This document shows positions 16,376 to 23,431 of a DNA stretch of 24,518 bases, piece after piece. Source of the stretch: a virus; IMG/VR virus record IMGVR_UViG_3300030104_003024, positions 1-24,518 of that record; one strand, given 5' to 3'. Position 1 is the first letter of the stretch, and each line of letters opens with the position of its first letter. Under the pieces are notes generated by a model that saw nothing but the letters and a program-made list of their open reading frames with translations, was not told the origin of the DNA and searched no databases. The position numbers were made by a program, and so were the translations under genes.

Positions 16376-16416
16376 GTGAATCCCGCTTCTCCGTAGGTAT
16401 GGTGTATTAAAAGAGA
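16376..16416 (-). promoter_or_regulatory. 41-base spacer with possible TATA-like element
   Basis: On the minus strand this spacer contains CTTTTAATACACC about 30 bases before the next ATG, similar to an archaeal TATA box (TTTAWATA), and GGAG closer to the start. There is no clear purine-rich BRE. It is a weak candidate for an internal promoter of the head genes. Confidence 0.2.
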
Positions 16417-18156
16417 TTACGCTCCGCGAGGTCTTCGCGCATTCTGCATTGCGTCACTATTCAACTGTCCTTGGGTGGGGGGAGGACCACGTTGTTGAAC
16501 GCTTGTAATAGGTGAACCTGCTCCGGGTGTGCCACGTTGCTGAGGTCTTGCGGGGCTTCTCGGTGTGCGTATTCCTTGCCCTTCACCACCCGGTTGTGAT
16601 GGAGGCATTATTCCGCCCGGAGGACCACCTCTCATCGGCATTCCACCCGGAGGCATTCCACCCGGAGGCATTCCACCCGGAGGCATTCCACCCGGAGGCA
16701 TTCCACCCGGAGGCATTCCGCCGGGAGGTTGTGCTCCTTCCTCTTGCTGACGATATACAAAGCGGATGTCTCGGTCACCCTCTTCCAAGAGTTCAGGTTG
16801 ATAACCCAGCATCTGCATTCTCTGTGCCAAGTTTACTTCCATCTCATCACGACGGAGTCGAGTAATTTCATCCTCTTCTTCATTTGGATATAACGTCAAT
16901 TTCCAATCAGTAATACTCATTTCCTTAAGCAAACGAGGGAATAGATTCTCTGTGTAGACCTTCTGACCAAACTCAACAGCACGATTAGTTACAAGAATCT
17001 GCAAACCTTCGTTGTTAAGTCCACCAGATTTACCGTTGTCAATCATAAAGATGCTCGATACACCATAGAATGCAGCGATACGATTTCTAATCTCATCACG
17101 GACAGAGATATACTGCATCTCTTCAAGTGTATCCATGAACTTGACCCAGTTCACAGCACCTCGTCCTGATTGAGATTCGATACCGACTTTAGGAATGTAA
17201 TGCGGGTCACGCTCCATTTTCTCATCAACGCCCTTCCAAAAGGACTTCATGGACTCAAGATTATCCGTTGTGACAGAAATGATACCCTTCGGAATCCGCC
17301 TCTTCTGATAGGCTGTATACATGTAATTGTCCATTGCAGTAAGCGTCATTGCCTGACGCCACATCGTATTGACGGGGGAAGTCCCATACAACTTAGATGG
17401 ATTATACTTACTGATATGAATGACTTCACCCTTCGTGTAATACTGATTCTTTCCAGAGCCTGACATGTTCACGTAGTGAGCGTCAACAAGACGGGAGCCA
17501 CATACTTGACATGCTGGCTCTTGGCCGGGATAAGCAACTTGGTCACGATGAATACGACAAATCTTGTATCGCCCACCGCGAACACCACGCTTATCAGCAA
17601 TAATACGCATGAATATCGGGTCACCACGGATAATTTGCTTCACTCGGAAGAACTGAACATCACCCGACTCAGGGTCTACATAATATTCCTTGATAAGAAT
17701 CAAAAATGCATCATCTACAATGTTGAGGTCGCGCTCGACTTCAAACAATACTTCCATGAAACTCTGCTCCATGGCATTCTGTTCTTCGAGTAACCAACGA
17801 CCATAAATGACCTGTTCAGGGTCCGGGTCGCGAACCTCTCCACCGCAGGTCTTACACATTTCAACTTCATGTTGGTATTCTTCCCCACACTCAGTGCACT
17901 TCTTGCGGAACTTCTTCTCCCAATAGTATCCTCTTCTGAAAACCTCTTGACTTAACTTAGATAAGACAGTTCTAAGAATTAGATTCTCATTTGAAACGGC
18001 AAATAAAGCAGGAATAGTGATACCTTGTGCGAGAACAGGCTCTTGGATACCTGTCGTATAGAGAGGCATCTGAGGTTCAGGAGTTGTGCGACGCCTGAAT
18101 GGACTGGCGAGAGCCGACAAGAATCGGCTAACTGGATTTCGGTCACCTTCTGCCAT
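16417..18156 (-). CDS. Portal protein with two zinc-ribbon-like insertions
   Basis: 579 residues. Portal assignment rests on length, position between terminase and capsid genes, and the segment YNPSKLYGTSPVNTMWRQAM followed by a long helix and KRRIPKGIISV, typical of portals; the later helices (YISVRDEIRNRIAAFYGVSS and NNEGLQILVTNRAVEFGQKV) fit the stem and wing. The portal ring is the DNA channel and docks the terminase. Two Cys clusters are unusual: Cys87, 90, 101 and 104, and Cys200, His203, Cys216 and Cys219. The C-terminal 100 residues are Pro/Gly-rich, with six PPGGM units. The ATG at 18156 has GGAGGG six bases upstream and overlaps the preceding stop (TGATG); an in-frame GTG just before it is less well placed. 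Confidence 0.88.
   Translation of the reverse strand: MAEGDRNPVSRFLSALASPFRRRTTPEPQMPLYTTGIQEPVLAQGITIPALFAVSNENLILRTVLSKLSQEVFRRGYYWEKKFRKKCTECGEEYQHEVEMCKTCGGEVRDPDPEQVIYGRWLLEEQNAMEQSFMEVLFEVERDLNIVDDAFLILIKEYYVDPESGDVQFFRVKQIIRGDPIFMRIIADKRGVRGGRYKICRIHRDQVAYPGQEPACQVCGSRLVDAHYVNMSGSGKNQYYTKGEVIHISKYNPSKLYGTSPVNTMWRQAMTLTAMDNYMYTAYQKRRIPKGIISVTTDNLESMKSFWKGVDEKMERDPHYIPKVGIESQSGRGAVNWVKFMDTLEEMQYISVRDEIRNRIAAFYGVSSIFMIDNGKSGGLNNEGLQILVTNRAVEFGQKVYTENLFPRLLKEMSITDWKLTLYPNEEEDEITRLRRDEMEVNLAQRMQMLGYQPELLEEGDRDIRFVYRQQEEGAQPPGGMPPGGMPPGGMPPGGMPPGGMPPGGMPMRGGPPGGIMPPSQPGGEGQGIRTPRSPARPQQRGTPGAGSPITSVQQRGPPPTQGQLNSDAMQNARRPRGA
16639..16728 (-). repeat. Six 15-base tandem repeats encoding PPGGM
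   Basis: Five identical copies of a 15-base unit and one variant copy (CCGCCGGG form) lie end to end near the 3' end of the portal gene. They encode a flexible PPGGM repeat at about residues 477-506. The near-perfect nucleotide identity indicates recent expansion. Confidence 0.9.
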
Positions 18157-19367
18157 CACAGACCCTCCTCATACTTACCAATTGTATTAGCATCAATACC
18201 CCAACCCTCAAGCAATTCAGTGGCCTTTCGAGCATCATCCTTCCAGTTATTGTATCTCACGACACGCTTTATCTCTTCCTTCCGAACCTTATCGTCTTCT
18301 TCTATGAAGGCGAGCACAGCCTTCGCCTGAACATCCTTCATGCGTAAGTGAGGAAGCACTCCCGTTAGGAGTTTGCGGATGTCAGCCTTTGAATAGAACT
18401 GAAGGCGGTGCTGACTTCTCTGAGAGTCCTTGTAGACCTTATTATCGAGTTGAAGAATACCACAACCCAGCGTTTTATGGAGATTCTCACAGTGAACTCT
18501 ACCCCTATCACCAGTAGCAATGAATCCAGCACGAGGCTCACCACGACCAGTGATTGTGATATAACCGTCTGCATCAAGGAAGCCAGCACTATATGCCCAT
18601 GGGTCTTTGAGAACAAGGCCCTCGGAGTCGAGAACAACGTAAGTTCCACGCTTTGCGCCCTTAATGATGTCAACTTCTTCACCATACATATTGAGAAGTC
18701 GGGCCAACTTCTTATCAGTGAATGACTTTCTCATCAATCCCGCTTCACTTAGATTTCTACGAATCTCAGTGGACTTCATCGGACCTCTTTCATTTAGTTG
18801 TAAAGCGGCAAAAGAAAGAAAATCCTGCTCATGCTTAGTGAGGGCATCAATCTGATGTAGGCTATTTTTCCACATCTTCTTCGCATCACTTCTCGTAGAC
18901 ATGGCTGTAGCCCATGCGCGTTGCTCTTCTTCTCCCCATACATCCTCAAACTCATCGAGCATTTTGAGAGCAGTTTCTGCACTTTTCCACATATTACACG
19001 CCTGTTGAAGAGATACTGAGCGGCTTTCCCCGAACTTGCGTAAACTCTTCAGGTCACGGTCACTAAGTCCTAATTGTTTGATGACATCAGCATTCTCAGC
19101 ACCCCAAGTGAGTGAATTGATTGTCACTTCAGTTTCTAACGCTTTCATGACACGTATGTCAGAAATAATGGCATCAATTTCATCACGACTATCCTTATTT
19201 CGTCTTCGCATCTTACGCAATCTCTTCACGAGATTACCCGCAGAACACCCTAACTTAGCCTCAAACCAACCATCACCATTAGCAAATAGATTCTTGGTAG
19301 GTTCAGCCTTGATGATTACTTCAGGAACTTCGACTTCGAAGGATTCGATAAGCGCAGACCCCCACAT
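18156..19367 (-). CDS. LAGLIDADG endonuclease-like protein with long N-terminal region
   Basis: 403 residues. Residues 258-365 carry one LAGLIDADG motif, SAGFLDADGYITI (260-272, acidic Asp267), followed by a matching fold (RAGFIATGDRGRV, LQFYSKADIRKLLTGVLPHL), so a homodimeric homing-endonuclease-type domain is likely. Residues about 175-245 look like a winged helix (FLSFAALQLNERGP, STEIRRNLSEAG, LLNMYGEEVDIIKGAKRGTY). The first 170 residues are helical and basic, of unknown type. It is a complete free-standing gene with GAGGTC before the ATG and an overlapping portal start, with no sign of interrupting another gene. It may be a homing gene, or a domesticated DNA-binding protein used in packaging or regulation. 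Confidence 0.75.
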   Translation of the reverse strand: MWGSALIESFEVEVPEVIIKAEPTKNLFANGDGWFEAKLGCSAGNLVKRLRKMRRRNKDSRDEIDAIISDIRVMKALETEVTINSLTWGAENADVIKQLGLSDRDLKSLRKFGESRSVSLQQACNMWKSAETALKMLDEFEDVWGEEEQRAWATAMSTRSDAKKMWKNSLHQIDALTKHEQDFLSFAALQLNERGPMKSTEIRRNLSEAGLMRKSFTDKKLARLLNMYGEEVDIIKGAKRGTYVVLDSEGLVLKDPWAYSAGFLDADGYITITGRGEPRAGFIATGDRGRVHCENLHKTLGCGILQLDNKVYKDSQRSQHRLQFYSKADIRKLLTGVLPHLRMKDVQAKAVLAFIEEDDKVRKEEIKRVVRYNNWKDDARKATELLEGWGIDANTIGKYEEGL

Positions 19368-19389
19368 ACTTTGACCTCACGAGTGACCT

Positions 19390-19701
19390 CTACTTAACGG
19401 CTACCATCTTTACGATAGTCGGTTTACCGCCTACGCCCTGCTTCTTAGAGCGCTTACGCTTAGTGGCCGCACGCTTTTGACCCTCAGACATTGAACCAGA
19501 TGTTTTTGGCGTTTTATCACTAACCTTCACAGAAGGGCGGCACTTTGGATAACCCTTGCTACCCTTCTTTGCCTTAGAGCGACCACAAGGTGGATGTTTA
19601 CCATCTTTGTCCTTACGAGATACATCAACCCACTTTTCTTTGAACCATCGGTTCAGATTCTTGATAACAAGAACATCATGGCAAGTGCAACAGTCAGTCA
19701 T
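19390..19701 (-). CDS. Small basic Cys/Lys-rich protein (conserved virus module)
   Basis: About 103 residues from the ATG at 19701, two bases after the preceding stop; an overlapping in-frame GTG at 19710 is less likely. It starts MTDCCTCHDVLV, continues with WFKEKWVDVSRKDKDGKHPP, CGRSKAKKGSKGYPKCRPS, and ends in a very basic tail (RAATKRKRSKKQ). The KWVDVSR, PCGR, YPKCRP order matches a conserved domain of unknown function seen in many marine viruses (I believe DUF5872; not checked). Its start region GTGAGTAAAATGACTGA is identical to the internal scaffold start. A virion or DNA-binding role is plausible; no function is established. Confidence 0.7.
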   Translation of the reverse strand: MTDCCTCHDVLVIKNLNRWFKEKWVDVSRKDKDGKHPPCGRSKAKKGSKGYPKCRPSVKVSDKTPKTSGSMSEGQKRAATKRKRSKKQGVGGKPTIVKMVAVK

Positions 19702-19702
19702 T

Positions 19703-20104
19703 TTACTCACTTTTCTTTTGATTTTTCTTAGAAACTTCGTTTTCTGTTATTGGTCCACCTGCTGCCCAAGTGTAACAGGTTCTATCTTTATGGCACTTGA
19801 AATGATGCATCCAGCAGTAACCTAAATCTCCTTCTAATGGCATGCATTTTTCCATTCTTGGACTAATATCAAAAGCAACACAATTACTGCAATTGGATTT
19901 TTTTGCAACATCAACTGATGTATTCCAATGGTCGGCTGCTTTAACCCAATAACTTTCATCAGATAGATTGAGCGGTCCATATTGAATGTGTTCTGATTGT
20001 ATCGCGTCATTACGATTTTCAGTATTAACTTTCAAATCTTGAGTAGCCCTTGGACAAGCGGGCATTTCTTTAAGCACTTGCCATGCCATCTCAAGAGGAA
20101 TCAT
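19703..20104 (-). CDS. Cys-rich protein with LEMAWQVLK motif
   Basis: 133 residues. It opens with IPLEMAWQVLKEMPACPRA; the middle and end contain a Cys pattern in SNCSNCVAFDISPRMEKCMP, GYCWMHHFKCHKDRTCYTWA and GGPI, resembling a conserved Cys motif that I recall from phage and marine virus hypothetical proteins. Seven Cys (CxxC, C, C, C-x5-C-x4-C) could bind a metal or an iron-sulfur cluster; the latter is speculative. The start overlaps the stop of the preceding gene in ATGA, with an A/G-rich weak ribosome site. Confidence 0.65.
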   Translation of the reverse strand: MIPLEMAWQVLKEMPACPRATQDLKVNTENRNDAIQSEHIQYGPLNLSDESYWVKAADHWNTSVDVAKKSNCSNCVAFDISPRMEKCMPLEGDLGYCWMHHFKCHKDRTCYTWAAGGPITENEVSKKNQKKSE

Positions 20105-20289
20105 TTCTTTTTCTTCCCCTTCTTTCTAAACTTACCACGGCAGTATTGCACAGCCCAACCATTTGCATAAGCAGAAGGATAAACTTTGAACTTCCGCTTA
20201 GCAGCAGCCTTTCCTTCGGGACATAATTTCTTTTCAAGTGAATCCCAAGCCAATGTCATGGGTCCACAGTGTTCGCAGCCACAATTCAA
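20101..20289 (-). CDS. Small basic protein with YPSAYANG motif
   Basis: About 62 residues. I choose TTG at 20289: GAGGTG lies six bases upstream and the TTG overlaps the preceding stop as TTGA, mirroring the ATGA junctions nearby; a GTG at 20298 would add three residues. The protein has a Cys cluster (NCGCEHCG), then GPMTLAWDSLEKKLCPEGKA, then AKRKFKVYPSAYANGWAVQY and a poly-Lys end. The KRKFKVYPSAYANG string recurs in small proteins of many cyanophages and giant viruses. Function unknown; high positive charge suggests DNA or packaging association. Confidence 0.7.
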   Translation of the reverse strand: MNCGCEHCGPMTLAWDSLEKKLCPEGKAAAKRKFKVYPSAYANGWAVQYCRGKFRKKGKKKK

Positions 20290-21956
20290 CAGTTCCACCT
20301 CTTTAGCGCTGCACCTTTTGGTGTGAGTTTACCTTTCTTCGATGTCGGTCCTTTAGAACCTGACATACGAGCGCAGAATGACTTACGGCGTTTGGCCTTC
20401 TTAGAACCGGGCTTGAGTTTACTCGGCTTCGTAGTTACAGGTGGTTTGAGGTTTGCGCCAGTTTCACGCTTGAACTTAGCCCTTCCTTTAGCACTTAGCC
20501 CACCTTTCTTATGATGACGCTTTGGATTATATCCATGAAACGGTTTGGACTTCTTCTTGGCTTTTATAACAGCCCAAGCAAGTTCACTGGGGCTACAACA
20601 ATCACAGAAATCAACATTAGACAAATCACCTTTGAGAATGTCAGATAAAGCATCATCATCTTCACTTCTTTGAATTATCCCTTCTGCACCACGTTTTTGT
20701 TGCACTGTATACTTTTGTGGTCGCTGCATTGTTCTACCATAGTTAGGATTCCTCCGCATACCACGTGGGATTTTTTCATACCGTTGGCCTTCATGTGTTA
20801 TAATTTCATTATTAGGGTCAAGTGGTTTAACAAAACTGTATGGTAATTCACGATAACTAAAAACAGGTATACGTTCAGGTTCATCTGCGAATTGTGGGTC
20901 AGGGATATCTACTGGGCGACTCGGTTTTGAACCATGCAAAGGATGGAGCCTTGGTCTAATATTAGGAGAATCTCCCTCAATACCTTGGAGACGATTTAAC
21001 TCTCTTTCTTCAGGGTCAAGACGAAGTTCCATATGAGGGTCTTCAAAGGGTATTTCTCCGTCAATCGTCATTCTTTGATTATATCCTGTCATTGGGTTTT
21101 CCACTCCTTGGGACATTATTCCAAATGCTTCATTAGGTAATGATGCATAATCCACAGGAGGTTCTACTTCTGAGATAGGAACCATTGACAAACTCTTAAC
21201 TTTTGAAGGCGGTGGTAACTGTTTCCCAGCGTCAGTAACACCCATGTCTAATACTTGAGGTGAAATACGACCCCTTGGGAAATCTTGTTGAGAAGCGGGA
21301 AGAAATGATGATACTGTATTCATGAAAGGTTGTGAAAGGTCAATAGGTCCACGCCGGTCTGACCACTTGTGTTCTGTGCGAGAAGGAGAAGAAGGGTCAA
21401 CCCTTCCCGCAGCCTTGAGTAAACGCCAAGACAAGTCCATCGCTTCTCCGGTTTGCACACGCCCTGTCATACGGTCAGAGAAGAACTTAGACGGGTCATC
21501 GCGACGAAGTTCAGCAAGGCTTTCTTGCCCTTGTGCAACTTGACGGCGATGTTTTTCCATTTGTCGCATCAAACGCATGAAGTTCTCACGCTCGGTAGGG
21601 TCATATTCACTGGGATTTTGTCGCATATCCATAAAATCAGGAGATTGAAGTCCCTCATCATAGAGAGAGGTTGACATCTGCTCGTCTCCGGGTGAGAGAG
21701 CCTGAGCAGCCTGAGCAGCCACTTCGCGTCCCGGTGTTTCCTGACCTAACATATTTGCAGTTGATTGGAAGCGACGGGCAGTCGGGAAATCACGAGCACC
21801 GCGTAGTGACTCGGCTTCTTGTTGGAGTTCTTCGATACTGGCTTTCTTCTTAGTATCAGGGTCAGCCTCTCGCTCAGGTTTCTTACCACCGGGCTTACCC
21901 ACTGAGATAACAACGACCATGCCTTTGGGCTTCTTTCCAACTTTTTCTTCTTTCAT
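20286..21956 (-). CDS. Accessory protein with conserved basic C-terminal module
   Basis: 556 residues from the ATG at 21956, which overlaps the terminase stop as ATGA; an ATG four codons earlier is less likely. The N-terminus has KGMVVVISVGKPGGKKP followed by a helical charged region. The middle is Pro-rich and probably disordered. Two short motifs are notable: MDLSWRLLK (173-181) and SELAWAVIK (457-465), the latter just after CDCC. Residues 465-556 form a very basic module (KRHHKKGGLSAKGRAKFKRE, NLKPPV, AKRRKSFCARMSGSKGP, ending LKRWNC) that is conserved in many phages and marine viruses and that I believe corresponds to DUF6321. Its function is unknown. Position after terminase suggests packaging or virion association. 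Confidence 0.7.
   Translation of the reverse strand: MKEEKVGKKPKGMVVVISVGKPGGKKPEREADPDTKKKASIEELQQEAESLRGARDFPTARRFQSTANMLGQETPGREVAAQAAQALSPGDEQMSTSLYDEGLQSPDFMDMRQNPSEYDPTERENFMRLMRQMEKHRRQVAQGQESLAELRRDDPSKFFSDRMTGRVQTGEAMDLSWRLLKAAGRVDPSSPSRTEHKWSDRRGPIDLSQPFMNTVSSFLPASQQDFPRGRISPQVLDMGVTDAGKQLPPPSKVKSLSMVPISEVEPPVDYASLPNEAFGIMSQGVENPMTGYNQRMTIDGEIPFEDPHMELRLDPEERELNRLQGIEGDSPNIRPRLHPLHGSKPSRPVDIPDPQFADEPERIPVFSYRELPYSFVKPLDPNNEIITHEGQRYEKIPRGMRRNPNYGRTMQRPQKYTVQQKRGAEGIIQRSEDDDALSDILKGDLSNVDFCDCCSPSELAWAVIKAKKKSKPFHGYNPKRHHKKGGLSAKGRAKFKRETGANLKPPVTTKPSKLKPGSKKAKRRKSFCARMSGSKGPTSKKGKLTPKGAALKRWNC
20550..20593 (-). other. LAW..IK motif copy in the 556-residue protein
   Basis: Encodes SPSELAWAVIKAKK just after a CDCC cluster. 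Similar short helices occur at 21414-21440 (MDLSWRLLK, same protein), in the 62-residue protein (GPMTLAWDSLEKK) and in the 133-residue protein (PLEMAWQVLKE). Confidence 0.5.
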
Positions 21957-23431
21957 GGAATCACCCAACCACTCTTGGCCCCACCACTCATGTAATCATC
22001 AAAGCCGGGAAGGTAGTCATCAAGAAGCATGACTGAACCACGGAACTCTTTGGTTCCCCAGTTAGCAAGAGCGAGAGCCATTGCCAAGTCGTCATGCGTT
22101 CCCACACTCTCAAGCCTCCCATTTTTCTGCATACCGAAACGATTCAATTCTTCTTCCAACTTGTGAGTGAACGTCTTACTTCTCTCGTCTCCATACGGCG
22201 TGCGTATCTGCCCTTGTTCAAAAGCCAGCAGCAGGGACATGAAGAGGCTTTCCTTTCTTGTCTTAGTTGTCATAAAGGTTCGAATCGGAATATCGTCACG
22301 TATTTCTTTCAACTCCATGGCGAACATTCTCTGGAAATTGTTACCCTCAAGTTCAATGAGGTCAGGTTTGAACTTGTTATTGAGAATAATGATTTGGCGC
22401 TTCTGAGCCATAGAAGACATTCCTTTCTCGTGAATGATGTTGACAATCTGCTTCTCGTTTTCACCGGGTGGAGTGCGAAGAGTAAGCATGGCTGTAAAGT
22501 CAGCATTCTTATCAGAAGCAATCGCTGTATCCCAGCCAATAAAATGCTGGCCGAACACACCGGCAGGCTCCCCGTCTTCGTTGTATTCCATTTCTGCCCG
22601 GTCAAGAAGAACAAGATTCGTGTCACGTGCTCTCTCAAGAATATCCGACGGGAACATACTGGCAACGTCGTGAATTGGTTCACACAGATACTCACGAGTA
22701 AACTGAATTGCTGGCATAGACCGGCGACGCTCTTCGAGTGAATCTAAGTCCCAACGCTCAGGCCACAATGCTATACCTTCAGCATTAATCGCAGGATATG
22801 TTTCGACAACGAACGTGTCCTTCTGTTCAAGTTCCGCATACAGGTCATTGTATGAGAACGGAGTTCCGACCATCATTAGACGCGCACTATGGTGAAGAAC
22901 AGGAAGCAGAACACCATAGAACCAATCGGCTGCTCGCTGTAACTCTCCACCTGTTGTGCCCCACAGAATATCGTCACACACAACCACATCAGGATGGAAA
23001 CCACGAGTTGCTCCACCGACCGACTTTGCCATGATACGACTGCCGTTTGTGAACTCAAAATAGGACTTAGCCCACGGTTTACCGGTAGGTCGAAGATGAC
23101 GAAGGCAAGGAGTGGTGTCAATACAATTTCTAATGAAACGCATGTGTTCGAGTGTCTGCTCCAATGAGTGAGAGAAAACCATGATGTGTGTGCCGGGCTT
23201 AAACGCAGCAATCCACAACGCATAGGCCATGAACAGAGTGGATTTACCATGGTCACGGGATGCTTTTACGCAATAGTAGCGGTTGTGGGTCAAACCTTCA
23301 TCCCATAATTGGTGGTGATGTGAGTAATGAAAACCAAGGATTGACTCAAAGAAAAAACGGAATGAGCGAGAAGCCATCTTCCCATCCATCTCGATGATGA
23401 GTTGCTTGGTCTGTTCATTATCATCTGACAC
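21953..23431 (-). CDS. terL: Terminase large subunit
   Basis: 492 residues. It is the packaging motor ATPase and nuclease that docks on the portal. Numbered from the chosen GTG: Walker A ASRDHGKST (57-65), Walker B DVVVCDD (148-154), coupling motif MMVGTPFSYNDL (about 187), and a C-terminal RNase H-type nuclease with Asp301 in IGWDTAIASDKNADF, Glu360/362 in LIELEGNN and Asp447/448 in GTHDDLAMA. All expected residues are present. The open frame extends to 23548, but GGAGGT at 23446-23441 is nine bases before GTG 23431 and six before TTG 23434, so one of these is the real start. The start overlaps the preceding gene by about 11 bases. Confidence 0.92.
   Translation of the reverse strand: MSDDNEQTKQLIIEMDGKMASRSFRFFFESILGFHYSHHHQLWDEGLTHNRYYCVKASRDHGKSTLFMAYALWIAAFKPGTHIMVFSHSLEQTLEHMRFIRNCIDTTPCLRHLRPTGKPWAKSYFEFTNGSRIMAKSVGGATRGFHPDVVVCDDILWGTTGGELQRAADWFYGVLLPVLHHSARLMMVGTPFSYNDLYAELEQKDTFVVETYPAINAEGIALWPERWDLDSLEERRRSMPAIQFTREYLCEPIHDVASMFPSDILERARDTNLVLLDRAEMEYNEDGEPAGVFGQHFIGWDTAIASDKNADFTAMLTLRTPPGENEKQIVNIIHEKGMSSMAQKRQIIILNNKFKPDLIELEGNNFQRMFAMELKEIRDDIPIRTFMTTKTRKESLFMSLLLAFEQGQIRTPYGDERSKTFTHKLEEELNRFGMQKNGRLESVGTHDDLAMALALANWGTKEFRGSVMLLDDYLPGFDDYMSGGAKSGWVIP

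Noticed and set aside
22094-22741. 215-codon open frame on the plus strand
   Set aside because: It lies wholly opposite the terminase coding region, has no ribosome site logic or family resemblance, and is explained by the codon pattern of the minus strand gene.
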